A stretch of DNA of 64,000 nt, taken from the NCBI GenBank assembly GCA_964396415.1, contig CAYNFM010000001.1:62001-126000 (forward strand). Reading direction: 5' to 3'. A program made the position numbers and the translations under genes. The notes under the pieces are model-generated. The model was not told the DNA's origin. It saw only the letters and a program-made list of their open reading frames with translations, and did not search any database. Shown in pieces: positions 17,412 to 25,117 of the stretch (within the stretch, counting starts at the first letter, position 1; each line of letters starts with the position of its first letter). The stretch comes from UBA1306 sp964396415 (GTDB lineage: Bacteria > Spirochaetota > Spirochaetia > Treponematales > Rectinemataceae).

Positions 17412-18443
17412 ATGAAGAAAATAGAGAGCAAACGCCTCATCCTCGCCCTTTCCATCCAAAGGATCGTCTATTTGCGACCCAAGGAGAAGCTCCTCGTCTG
17501 GGATCTCGTTGACGACGAGCTATCCCTATCGTTACTGTTAGTACGGGATGTCGAGGCCGCGATCGGACGAAGCCTTGGCGGTAGGCCGTGGCAGCCCGAT
17601 TCCTTTCTGGAGGCCGCGAACCGCGACGCCGATTTCCTGGAGAAGTCGGGATGCCGCTTCATTCACTACGATGACGAAGCATATCCCCGCGCGCTTCGAG
17701 AGACTTCTCAGCCGCCCTTCGGCCTCTTCGCTCGGGGCGCCCGTCTCGATCCGAAAGGCGATTGCGTGGCCGTCGTTGGGACGCGAGTGCCTACGGGCAA
17801 GGCGATTTCGGCCGCTTTCGGTCTCGCCCGCGGCCTGTCCGAATTCGGGCTCGTCGTGATATCCGGGCTCGCTCGAGGAATCGACGCTGCCGCGCATAAG
17901 GGAGCCCTCGCGGCCGCATCGGCGAATCGCGGCAACCTAGCGACCTGCGCCGTGTTGCCTTGCGGGATCGACCGCGTCTACCCCGCGGGCAATCGGCGGC
18001 TGGCGGGGGAGATCCTGGAGCTCGGCGGCCTCCTCGTTTCCGAGTATCCGCCCGGAGAGGAGATACTCAAATTCCGTTTTCCGGAGAGGAACAGGATCAT
18101 CGCGGGAATGTCGAGGGCATGCGTCGTAGTAGAGGCGCCCGCCAAATCGGGAGCGCTGATAACGGCGGAGCATGCGTTGGACGAGGGTCGCGACGTCTGG
18201 GTATCGGCGGACTGTCTCGGCGGGCCGAGAAGCGGCGGAGTGGATTGGCTGGCTTCGGAAGGCGCCCGCGTCTTGATCGAAGCCGGAGACATCCTGGAAG
18301 ATTGGGGCTCCATCGGCGATGCGAGCCTCGCGGGAGATCGCGAGCCTCGCGTCGGCCCGAGGTTCGGCGGAGGCGAGGGACCTCGGCTGGCCTCGCTCCT
18401 TTTCGATGAGATGGCACTCGAAGACGACTCTGCGAAGCATTGA
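17412..18443 (+). CDS. dprA: DNA processing protein DprA/Smf
   Basis: 343 residues. The Rossmann-like DprA core is intact: VAVVGTRVPTG, SGLARGIDAAAHKGAL, LPCGIDRVYPAGNRRL, FPERNRIIAGMS and SGALITAEHA. DprA loads RecA on incoming single strands during transformation, and is also widespread in non-competent bacteria. ATG 17412 has AAGGAGGG upstream; the frame is open further 5' but overlaps xer. With a ComFB-domain gene 10 kb away it is tempting to infer competence, but no ComEC or pilus genes are seen here. Confidence 0.92.
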   Translation: MKKIESKRLILALSIQRIVYLRPKEKLLVWDLVDDELSLSLLLVRDVEAAIGRSLGGRPWQPDSFLEAANRDADFLEKSGCRFIHYDDEAYPRALRETSQPPFGLFARGARLDPKGDCVAVVGTRVPTGKAISAAFGLARGLSEFGLVVISGLARGIDAAAHKGALAAASANRGNLATCAVLPCGIDRVYPAGNRRLAGEILELGGLLVSEYPPGEEILKFRFPERNRIIAGMSRACVVVEAPAKSGALITAEHALDEGRDVWVSADCLGGPRSGGVDWLASEGARVLIEAGDILEDWGSIGDASLAGDREPRVGPRFGGGEGPRLASLLFDEMALEDDSAKH

Positions 18444-18503
18444 GGATCGACCGGCGGTAATTCTGAAAACGCTCGAGGAAAGACAAGATAGGAGATGTCG
18501 GGA

Positions 18504-20774
18504 ATGGCAGCAAAGAAAAGCGGGTCGGAAGGGCCTTCGTCGTCCGTCGAGGACGTAACCGCGGAGGCTCCATCGCTCGCGCTTCCGTCCGCCAGGAGCC
18601 ATCAGCGGGCGAAAGGCAAGGATCGCCCCAAGACCAAGGGGAAGAGCGGGGCCAAAAAGGCGGCGCCCAAGAGCATCCTCGTAATAGTAGAGTCACCGGC
18701 CAAAGCCAGGACCATAGAGAAATACCTCGGCTCGAGGTACACCGTGCTGGCTTCGATGGGACACCTCATCGACCTTCCGAAGTCGCGCGTGGGAATAGAC
18801 GTCGAAGGCGATTTCGAGCCTGAATACCTGACGATCCGAGGAAAGGCCAAGCTCTTGAAGAGCCTGCAAAAAGCCGCGAAGAAGTCGTGCCTAGTCCTGC
18901 TCGCCTCCGATAACGACCGCGAGGGAGAGGCGATCGCCTTCCATATTCAAAATTCGATCCGCAGCAAGGAAGCCGAGCTTCCCATTCGGCGAATCGTATT
19001 CAATGAGATAACGCCCCAGGCGATCCGCAACGCCGTCAAGGCGCCACACGCGATAGACGATACCAAGGTCGATGCCCAGAAGGCGCGCCGCGTCCTCGAC
19101 CGTCTCGTCGGCTACAATCTTTCGCCGCTCTTGTGGAAGAAGGTCAAGAACGGCTTGTCGGCCGGCCGCGTACAGTCCGTGGCGCTCAGACTCATCTGCG
19201 ACCGCGAAAGGGAGGTCCAGTCCTTTCTCCCCGAGGAGTATTGGAGCGTCCTGGGCGATTTCCGCAAAGGCCGCGTCGCTTTCTCGGGCGAGCTCGTGCT
19301 ATTCCGCGGGGAGAGACCAGATCTACCCGGCGAGGCGGCGGCCACGGCTATCGTCGACGCGATACTGGGGAAAGACGCCGTGGTGGGCGAGCTTCGCGAG
19401 ACCGAGAAGACCTTGAGGCCGAAGCCGCCCTTCACCACGTCGAAGCTCCAGCAGACCGCCGCCAATCGCCTGGGCTTCACGAGCAAGAAGACCATGCAGA
19501 TCGCCCAGCAGCTCTACGAGGGCGTCAACGTCGGGTCCAGCCGCATCGGACTCATCACTTACATGCGAACGGACTCGACCCGCATATCCGATACCGCGAT
19601 CGCCGAGGTCCGCGCTTACCTCGCGGAACGCTTCCCGGCCGAGCTTCCGGGCTCGGCGAATATCTACACCGCCGACGGAAAGGCGCAGGATGCTCACGAG
19701 GCCATAAGGCCGACGATCGTGGCCTACGACCCCGAATCCATGAAGGCGCATCTTTCCAAGGATCAGCTCAAGCTCTACGCCCTCGTCTGGGAGCGCTTCG
19801 TCGCCAGCCAGATGACGAACGCGAAGCTGCGCAGCTCCGCCGCCGACATCGTCGCGGGCGAGGGAGTATTCCGCGCCTCGTCGTCGCGAGTCGTCGAGCG
19901 GGGGTTCTACAAGGTGATCAAGGTCGGCGCGACCAAGGAAGACAAAAGCGAGGGCAGCGTACCGGAGCTCAAACCCGGGGAGGGGATCAAGCTCGAGCGC
20001 GTCCGATCCGAGCAGCATTTCACGCAGGGTCCGTCGCGTTTTACCGACGCGTCCATCATCAAGGCTCTCGAGGAGCAGGGCATCGGCCGCCCCTCAACCT
20101 ATGCGCCGATCATCTCGGTCCTGCTCGAGCGGTATTACGTTTCGAGAGAGAACCGCCAGCTCGTGCCTACTACCCTCGGGCGAATGATCAGCGACATCCT
20201 GGTCGAGTACTTTCCTGGAGTCGTCAACGTGGGATTTACCGCGGGGATGGAGGCCATGCTCGACGAGGTCGAGGACGAGAAAGCCGACTGGGTCCATAAG
20301 ATCCGCGATTTCTACGGTCCCTTCAAGGAGAAAGTCGATGAGGTGATGCAGGATCTCCAATCCTTTCGCGGCAGCCTGGACGAGGCGACGGATATCGTCT
20401 GCGAGAAGTGCGGGAAGCCCATGGTCAAGAAGCTGGGACGCTTCGGATACTTCCTCGCCTGTACCGGCTTCCCCGAATGCCGGAACACCCGTTCGATACC
20501 TTTGGGGAAATGTCCGAGGCCGGGTTGCGGAGGCGATATCGTCGCGAGGCGGCGAGCCAAGGGGAAGGGCAGGGAGTTCTACGGCTGCACCAATTACCCG
20601 GTCTGCAACTTTATCACGTATAACAAGCCGACGGGCTCCGCATGCCCGAAATGCGGATGGTTCCTCGTCGAGAAATTCGACAAGAAGTCGGGCTCTCACA
20701 AGGCTTGCATCAATCCCGATTGCGATTATCTGCATACCTACGGGGAGGAAGACGAGCATGGACAGGAGGATTGA
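18504..20774 (+). CDS. topA: DNA topoisomerase I
   Basis: 756 residues. Toprim domain VIVESPAKARTIEKYLG and SDNDREGEAIA; catalytic Tyr in GLITYMRTDSTRIS. The C-terminus has three four-cysteine zinc ribbons (CEKCGKPM, CPRPGCGGD and CPKCGWF). A basic Ser/Lys-rich leader of about 50 residues precedes the toprim domain. Start at ATG 18504 (GGAG 9 bp upstream) rather than ATG 18495, which abuts that site. The 3' end overlaps the next xer by 17 bp. It relaxes negative supercoils. Confidence 0.96.
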   Translation: MAAKKSGSEGPSSSVEDVTAEAPSLALPSARSHQRAKGKDRPKTKGKSGAKKAAPKSILVIVESPAKARTIEKYLGSRYTVLASMGHLIDLPKSRVGIDVEGDFEPEYLTIRGKAKLLKSLQKAAKKSCLVLLASDNDREGEAIAFHIQNSIRSKEAELPIRRIVFNEITPQAIRNAVKAPHAIDDTKVDAQKARRVLDRLVGYNLSPLLWKKVKNGLSAGRVQSVALRLICDREREVQSFLPEEYWSVLGDFRKGRVAFSGELVLFRGERPDLPGEAAATAIVDAILGKDAVVGELRETEKTLRPKPPFTTSKLQQTAANRLGFTSKKTMQIAQQLYEGVNVGSSRIGLITYMRTDSTRISDTAIAEVRAYLAERFPAELPGSANIYTADGKAQDAHEAIRPTIVAYDPESMKAHLSKDQLKLYALVWERFVASQMTNAKLRSSAADIVAGEGVFRASSSRVVERGFYKVIKVGATKEDKSEGSVPELKPGEGIKLERVRSEQHFTQGPSRFTDASIIKALEEQGIGRPSTYAPIISVLLERYYVSRENRQLVPTTLGRMISDILVEYFPGVVNVGFTAGMEAMLDEVEDEKADWVHKIRDFYGPFKEKVDEVMQDLQSFRGSLDEATDIVCEKCGKPMVKKLGRFGYFLACTGFPECRNTRSIPLGKCPRPGCGGDIVARRRAKGKGREFYGCTNYPVCNFITYNKPTGSACPKCGWFLVEKFDKKSGSHKACINPDCDYLHTYGEEDEHGQED

Positions 20775-21672
20775 GGATTACCTCGCCTTCCTCGACGCCG
20801 TAAGGGGCCTCTCTCCCCGTACGCTTCGTTCTTACCGGGAAGACTTCGAAAGCTTCGACTCTTTCGTCGCCGCTACCGTCGCGGCGGATGACGTGGATTC
20901 GGTGACGGCCTCGGATATCCGGGCCTTCGCGGCGTTCCTGGTCGTGGAGGGAAAAGCCGGATCGAGCGTAAATCGCGCGCTCTCGGCGATCCGCGGCTAT
21001 TTCAGGTATCGCGTCCGTTTCGGAGGCCTCGCCGTCGATCCCTCGCGCGACGTAGAGGGCTTACCCTCCAGACGGCCTTTGCCGCGCTTCCTTTTCGAGG
21101 ACGAGGCATCGGCCTTCCTCGGTCTACCCGAGGGAGAGGGCTTCGGTCCCTCTCGCGACAGGGCGTTGCTCGAATTCCTCTATAGCACGGGCTGCCGCGT
21201 CGCGGAAGCCTCGAACCTGACTCTCGACCGCCTCGATCTTGCCGGCGGCTCCGCTCGCGTGATGGGCAAAGGCTTGAAGGAAAGGATCGTCTTCCTGGCC
21301 GGTCAGGCGAAAGCCGCGCTCGACGATTATCTGCCGTTGCGTTCCGAGCGTAGGCTCCGCGCCGGCCTGGGCGTCTCCGGCGGCAAGGAATACCTTTTCG
21401 TCAACGCGAGGGGGGGCCGCCTCACCGAACGGGGCTTCGAATGGATAATACGAGGCTACGCCGAACGCTCTGGCTCCCCACGCTCGGTGACGCCTCATGC
21501 CTTCAGGCACAGCTTCGCGACCCATCTGGTCGGCAGGGGGGCGGATATCCGCGTCGTACAGGAACTTCTAGGGCACTCGAGCGTCTCGACGACCCAGATC
21601 TACGCCCACGTCGACATGGAGAGGCTCCGCAAAGTCTATGAGCAAGCTCACCCCCATGGGGGAAGGAAATAG
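20758..21672 (+). CDS. xerC: XerC/D-type tyrosine recombinase (copy 2)
   Basis: 304 residues, standard Xer length. Arg in TGCRVAEASNL, Lys in GKGLKERIVF, HAFRHSFATHLV, LLGHSSVSTT, Tyr in QIYAHVDM. Its start lies inside topA (17-bp overlap), so translation is probably coupled. Together with copy 1 it would form the heterotetramer acting at dif. hslV begins 3 bp later. Confidence 0.88.
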   Translation: MDRRIEDYLAFLDAVRGLSPRTLRSYREDFESFDSFVAATVAADDVDSVTASDIRAFAAFLVVEGKAGSSVNRALSAIRGYFRYRVRFGGLAVDPSRDVEGLPSRRPLPRFLFEDEASAFLGLPEGEGFGPSRDRALLEFLYSTGCRVAEASNLTLDRLDLAGGSARVMGKGLKERIVFLAGQAKAALDDYLPLRSERRLRAGLGVSGGKEYLFVNARGGRLTERGFEWIIRGYAERSGSPRSVTPHAFRHSFATHLVGRGADIRVVQELLGHSSVSTTQIYAHVDMERLRKVYEQAHPHGGRK

Positions 21673-21675
21673 GAA

Positions 21676-22218
21676 ATGAAAGAAACGAAGATCAGATCGA
21701 CGACCGTCATCGCCGTGCGCCGCGGAGGCAAGGTCGCGATGGCCGGAGACGGCCAGGTCACCATGGGCGAGACCGTCATGAAGAGCAATGCCCGTAAGGT
21801 GCGCAAGATCTACGACGACAAGGTGCTGATCGGCTTCGCCGGCGCCACTGCCGACGCCTTCGCGCTGTTCGAGCTTTTCGAGATAAAGCTCAAGGAATAC
21901 CAGGGCGATCTCGAGAGAGCGGCGGTGGAGCTGGCCAAGGCGTGGCGCATGGAAAAGGCGTTGCGCAATCTCAACGCCCTCCTTCTCGTCGCCGATTCGA
22001 AGAAGACTCTCCTTCTTTCGGGGACGGGCGACGTGATAGAGCCGGCCGAGGACGTGATCGCCATCGGCTCGGGCGGCAACTACGCCTACGCTGCCGCCCT
22101 GGCCTATCTTGAGAGTTCCGAGTTCCCCGCCGCCGAGATCGCTACGAAAAGCCTGAGGATAGCCTCGGGAATCTGTATCTACACCAACGGCAACATAACC
22201 GCGGAGGAGCTCTCGTGA
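21676..22218 (+). CDS. hslV: HslV peptidase subunit of HslUV (ClpQ)
   Basis: 180 residues of proteasome beta type. The N-terminal nucleophile is expected at the first Thr of TTVIAVRRGGKVAMAGDGQVT, preceded here by eight residues (MKETKIRS) that must be cleaved off. Length and the GSGGNYAYAAALAYLE segment are typical. The last bases overlap the GTG start of hslU (GTGA). Confidence 0.96.
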   Translation: MKETKIRSTTVIAVRRGGKVAMAGDGQVTMGETVMKSNARKVRKIYDDKVLIGFAGATADAFALFELFEIKLKEYQGDLERAAVELAKAWRMEKALRNLNALLLVADSKKTLLLSGTGDVIEPAEDVIAIGSGGNYAYAAALAYLESSEFPAAEIATKSLRIASGICIYTNGNITAEELS

Positions 22219-23597
22219 CCGGCGATTTCGCTACGATGACCCCCCGCAAGATCGTGGAGGAGCTCGACAGGTACATCGTCGGCCAGGAGAAGGCCAAGCG
22301 GGCCGTGGCGATCGCGCTCAGGAACAGGATGAGGCGCCAGCGTCTTCCCGAAGATATTCGCGACGAGATAGCGCCCAAGAACATCCTGATGATCGGACCG
22401 ACCGGCGTCGGCAAGACCGAGATAGCCCGTAGGCTAGCCAAGCTTTGTCAGGCTCCCTTCATCAAGGTCGAGGCTACCAAGTATACCGAAGTCGGCTATG
22501 TCGGACGGGATGTCGAGTCCATGATTCGGGACTTGATGGCAGCCGGCCTCGCGATGGTAAAGACCGAAATGCAGGTGGGGGTCAAGGAGGAAGCCGATAG
22601 GCGCGCCGAGGAGAGACTCCTCGACCTTTTGCTCCCCGGCATAAAAAAGGCGGACGATCCCATAGGCAACGCTCAATCCATGCCGATCCTCCCCGATCCC
22701 GGCCAGAGCGGTCCCGCGAGCGACAGCCGGGAGAAATTTCGAGCTCTGCTGCGCGCCGGGAAGCTCGATTCGCGCGAGGTGGAGATCTCGGTACAAGGAT
22801 CGAGCCCCGCGATAGAGATATTCTCGGGGAACCAGATGGAGGAGATGGAAGTCGCCCTGGGCGGTCTCTCGGGCCTCTTCGGAGGCAAGCGCAAGAAGAA
22901 GGCGGTTTCGGTGGCCGAAGCTCGTCGCATCCTCGCGGCCGAGGAACTCGACAAGCTCGTCGACCCTGAGAGGGCGGCCGAGGAGGCCCGCCACCGCGTC
23001 CAAGAGACGGGCATAGTGTTTATCGACGAGATAGACAAGGTGGCGAACAGGGAGGGACGGAACTCCGGCGGCGTCGACGTTTCGCGCGAGGGCGTTCAGC
23101 GCGATATCCTGCCCATAGTCGAAGGCTCGACCGTCAATACCAAATGGGGTCCCGTGGATACGACGCATATCCTTTTTATCGCGGCGGGCGCCTTCAACGT
23201 CGCTAAGCCGCAGGACCTCATTCCGGAGCTCCAGGGTCGCTTCCCCATACGCGTCGAGCTGGAGGCTCTCTCCGCCAAGGACTTCGAGCGGATACTCACC
23301 GAGCCCAAGGGCGCCTTGGTAAAGCAATATACTCAGCTCCTCTCCTCCGAGGGGGTCGAGCTCGAGTTCGACTCGCCCGCCGTGTCCAGGATCGCGGAGA
23401 TCGCCGCGGCGGCGAATGCGAGGACCGAGAACATAGGAGCCCGGCGCCTGACGACGGTGATGGAGCGCCTTCTCGAGGAGCTTTCCTTCGAAGCGCCTTC
23501 GATGGCGGGAGTCAAGGTCAGCGTGGATGTCGCCTATGTCGATTCGCGATTCAAGGACTTCGCGGAACGGCAAGATCTGAGCAGGTATATATTGTAA
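22215..23597 (+). CDS. hslU: HslU unfoldase ATPase subunit (ClpY)
   Basis: 460 residues. Walker A GPTGVGKTEIA, Walker B IVFIDEIDKVA, an I-domain insertion (about residues 110-240), and a C-terminal LSRYIL tail that docks into HslV pockets. GTG 22215 overlaps the hslV stop. It forms the hexameric ring that feeds substrates to HslV. A 63-bp gap follows before flgB, the first sizeable gap since ftsZ. Confidence 0.96.
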   Translation: MTGDFATMTPRKIVEELDRYIVGQEKAKRAVAIALRNRMRRQRLPEDIRDEIAPKNILMIGPTGVGKTEIARRLAKLCQAPFIKVEATKYTEVGYVGRDVESMIRDLMAAGLAMVKTEMQVGVKEEADRRAEERLLDLLLPGIKKADDPIGNAQSMPILPDPGQSGPASDSREKFRALLRAGKLDSREVEISVQGSSPAIEIFSGNQMEEMEVALGGLSGLFGGKRKKKAVSVAEARRILAAEELDKLVDPERAAEEARHRVQETGIVFIDEIDKVANREGRNSGGVDVSREGVQRDILPIVEGSTVNTKWGPVDTTHILFIAAGAFNVAKPQDLIPELQGRFPIRVELEALSAKDFERILTEPKGALVKQYTQLLSSEGVELEFDSPAVSRIAEIAAAANARTENIGARRLTTVMERLLEELSFEAPSMAGVKVSVDVAYVDSRFKDFAERQDLSRYIL

Positions 23598-23611
23598 GAC
23601 GCGGATTCGGC

Positions 23612-23639
23612 TAAGGGACGAACCGGCATCGGCCGAAAA
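23612..23639 (+). promoter_or_regulatory. Candidate sigma-28 promoter before flgB
   Basis: TAAG (23612-23615), a 16-bp spacer, GCCGAAAA (23632-23639). The FliA consensus is TAAA-N15-GCCGATAA, so there is one mismatch in each half and one extra spacer base. It lies 21 bp before ATG 23661. Confidence 0.4.
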
Positions 23640-23660
23640 ATAGACGAAGGGGTAGACGGA

Positions 23661-24083
23661 ATGTTCGAGAATAGCGCTTTCGGGAAAACGCTCGATATAT
23701 TGCACAGGGGAATGGATGTGACGGTCCTGAGGCGTCAGGTGATCTCCGACAATATCGCCAATGCCGATGTCCCGAACTTCAAGCGTTCCACGGTCAACTT
23801 CGAGGCTTCCTTGAAGAAGGCCCTCGAGTCCGAGAAGCTCGAGCCGGCTCTTCCCATGGAGACGACCGATCCTCGCCATATAGCGAGCTACTCTCCCGCC
23901 GACTACAGGACCGTCGAGCCGCGGCGCGTGCTCGATTACCTGACTACCTCCAAGAACAACGGCAACAACGTGGACGCCGAGCAAGAAATGATGGACTCGC
24001 TGACCAACCAGCTCTCCTACACCCTCCAGGCTCAGGCGGTCAATTTCGAATTCAACCAGGTCAACCTGGTGCTCAGAGGTTAA
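23661..24083 (+). CDS. flgB: Flagellar proximal rod protein FlgB
   Basis: 140 residues. N-terminal rod motif VISDNIANADVPNFKRS and C-terminal heptad region (NQLSYTLQAQAVNFEFNQV) as in rod proteins. Exported through the flagellar type III gate and assembled in the periplasmic rod. First gene of the flagellar supercluster; flgC begins 2 bp later. Confidence 0.96.
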   Translation: MFENSAFGKTLDILHRGMDVTVLRRQVISDNIANADVPNFKRSTVNFEASLKKALESEKLEPALPMETTDPRHIASYSPADYRTVEPRRVLDYLTTSKNNGNNVDAEQEMMDSLTNQLSYTLQAQAVNFEFNQVNLVLRG

Positions 24084-24085
24084 CT

Positions 24086-24541
24086 ATGGGATTGTTCACG
24101 TCAATCGATATCGCCGCCTCCGGATTGACGGCCGAGCGCCTGCGCAGCGACGTCATCGCCGACAACATCGCCAATGCGAGCACGACCAGGACGCCCGAGG
24201 GCGGTCCGTTCCAGCGAAGCCGAGTCATCTTGAGGCCGATGAACGCCCAGCCCTATTTCCGACTGCCGTTCCAGCCCGAATCCCTGGACAATGGCGCGGG
24301 CTTGGGCGTCCGCGTCGCGAGCATCGAGAAGGACGCTTCGCCTCCTCGCCTAGTCTACGATCCAACCCACCCCGACGCCATAAAAACCGGCCCAAAGGCC
24401 GGCTATGTCGAGATGCCCAACGTAAACATCGTCACGGAGATGGTCGATCTCATAGCCGCGTCGCGCGCCTACGAGGCCAATTCGACCATGGCCGACGGCT
24501 CGAAGGCCATGTTCATGAAGGCCCTCGAGATCGGGAGGTAG
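24086..24541 (+). CDS. flgC: Flagellar proximal rod protein FlgC
   Basis: 151 residues. DVIADNIANASTTRTPEGGP and the C-terminal YVEMPNVNIVTEMVDLIAASRAYE are FlgC hallmarks. Forms the rod with FlgB. Followed by fliE after 3 bp. Confidence 0.96.
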   Translation: MGLFTSIDIAASGLTAERLRSDVIADNIANASTTRTPEGGPFQRSRVILRPMNAQPYFRLPFQPESLDNGAGLGVRVASIEKDASPPRLVYDPTHPDAIKTGPKAGYVEMPNVNIVTEMVDLIAASRAYEANSTMADGSKAMFMKALEIGR

Positions 24542-24544
24542 TGA

Positions 24545-24961
24545 ATGGCCCTGAATATCGGCTCGCTCAGCTCGATCCTTACTCCGAACTCGGCCGCCCA
24601 ACTCGCCGCGCTTGCGCGCACCGACGCCATGCATTACACTTCTGCCGGCCTGCGGGACGAATCGGGGACCGACTCGACCGATGGCATCGCCGATGCCCTC
24701 CTGCCTGCGGGCATAGGGGCGCAGTCCTCGGCGACGAAGGCTCCGTCTTTCGAGCAGGCGCTGCTCAAGGCCATGGACGGCGTGAGCTCGTCGCAGAACA
24801 AGAGCGACGATCTGCTTCAGAGAGTTGTTGCTGACCCCGATTCGGTCGACGCGCAGGACGTCACTATAGCCATGGCCGAGGCGAATATGTCGCTCAATTT
24901 GGCCAAGACCGTCATGTCGCGGGTAGTGACCGCGTGGAAGGATATAATCAATACTCGCTGA
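24545..24961 (+). CDS. fliE: Flagellar MS-ring/rod junction protein FliE
   Basis: 138 residues. The C-terminal part (DAQDVTIAMAEANMSLNLAK) is the conserved FliE segment; the N-terminal 75 residues form a variable Ala/Ser-rich extension. Joins the rod to the FliF ring. A 156-bp gap with strong secondary structure separates it from fliF, unlike the tight spacing elsewhere. Confidence 0.93.
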   Translation: MALNIGSLSSILTPNSAAQLAALARTDAMHYTSAGLRDESGTDSTDGIADALLPAGIGAQSSATKAPSFEQALLKAMDGVSSSQNKSDDLLQRVVADPDSVDAQDVTIAMAEANMSLNLAKTVMSRVVTAWKDIINTR

Positions 24962-24986
24962 CTTGCGAAGCAGGTCGGGGAGTGTC

Positions 24987-25104
24987 AGGCGGCGTGAAGG
25001 CTCCCGACGACGGATGGCCGAGTTCCCTTGGGGAAGGGAACTCGTGGACCGGTGATCCAGTCGGGAAGCCCGCGACGCCTCTAAAAGCGGGGCTATGGAC
25101 CCGC
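24987..25104 (+). ncRNA. Structured RNA element between fliE and fliF
   Basis: Nested helices can be drawn by hand. Outer stem: AGGCG (24987-24991) with CGCCT (25076-25080), extended by CG/CG past a G-A mismatch. Second: GGC (24999) with GCC (25068) and TCCCGAC (25002-25008) with GTCGGGA (25060-25066), one bulged A. Third: GGAT (25012) with ATCC (25055), then GG/CC. Tip: a perfect 11-bp stem, CGAGTTCCCTT with AAGGGAACTCG (25019-25044), loop GGGG. A separate hairpin GCGGG/CCCGC (25087-25104) stands 3 bp before the G-rich ribosome site of fliF. Not a known riboswitch that I recognise; regulator of fliF translation is an inference. Confidence 0.6.
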
Positions 25105-25117
25105 GCTGGGGGGGGAC

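Noticed and set aside
24987..25114. fliE-fliF element as a c-di-GMP (GEMM) riboswitch
   Set aside because: Some local likeness, but the conserved GEMM core bases could not be placed on the helices seen.
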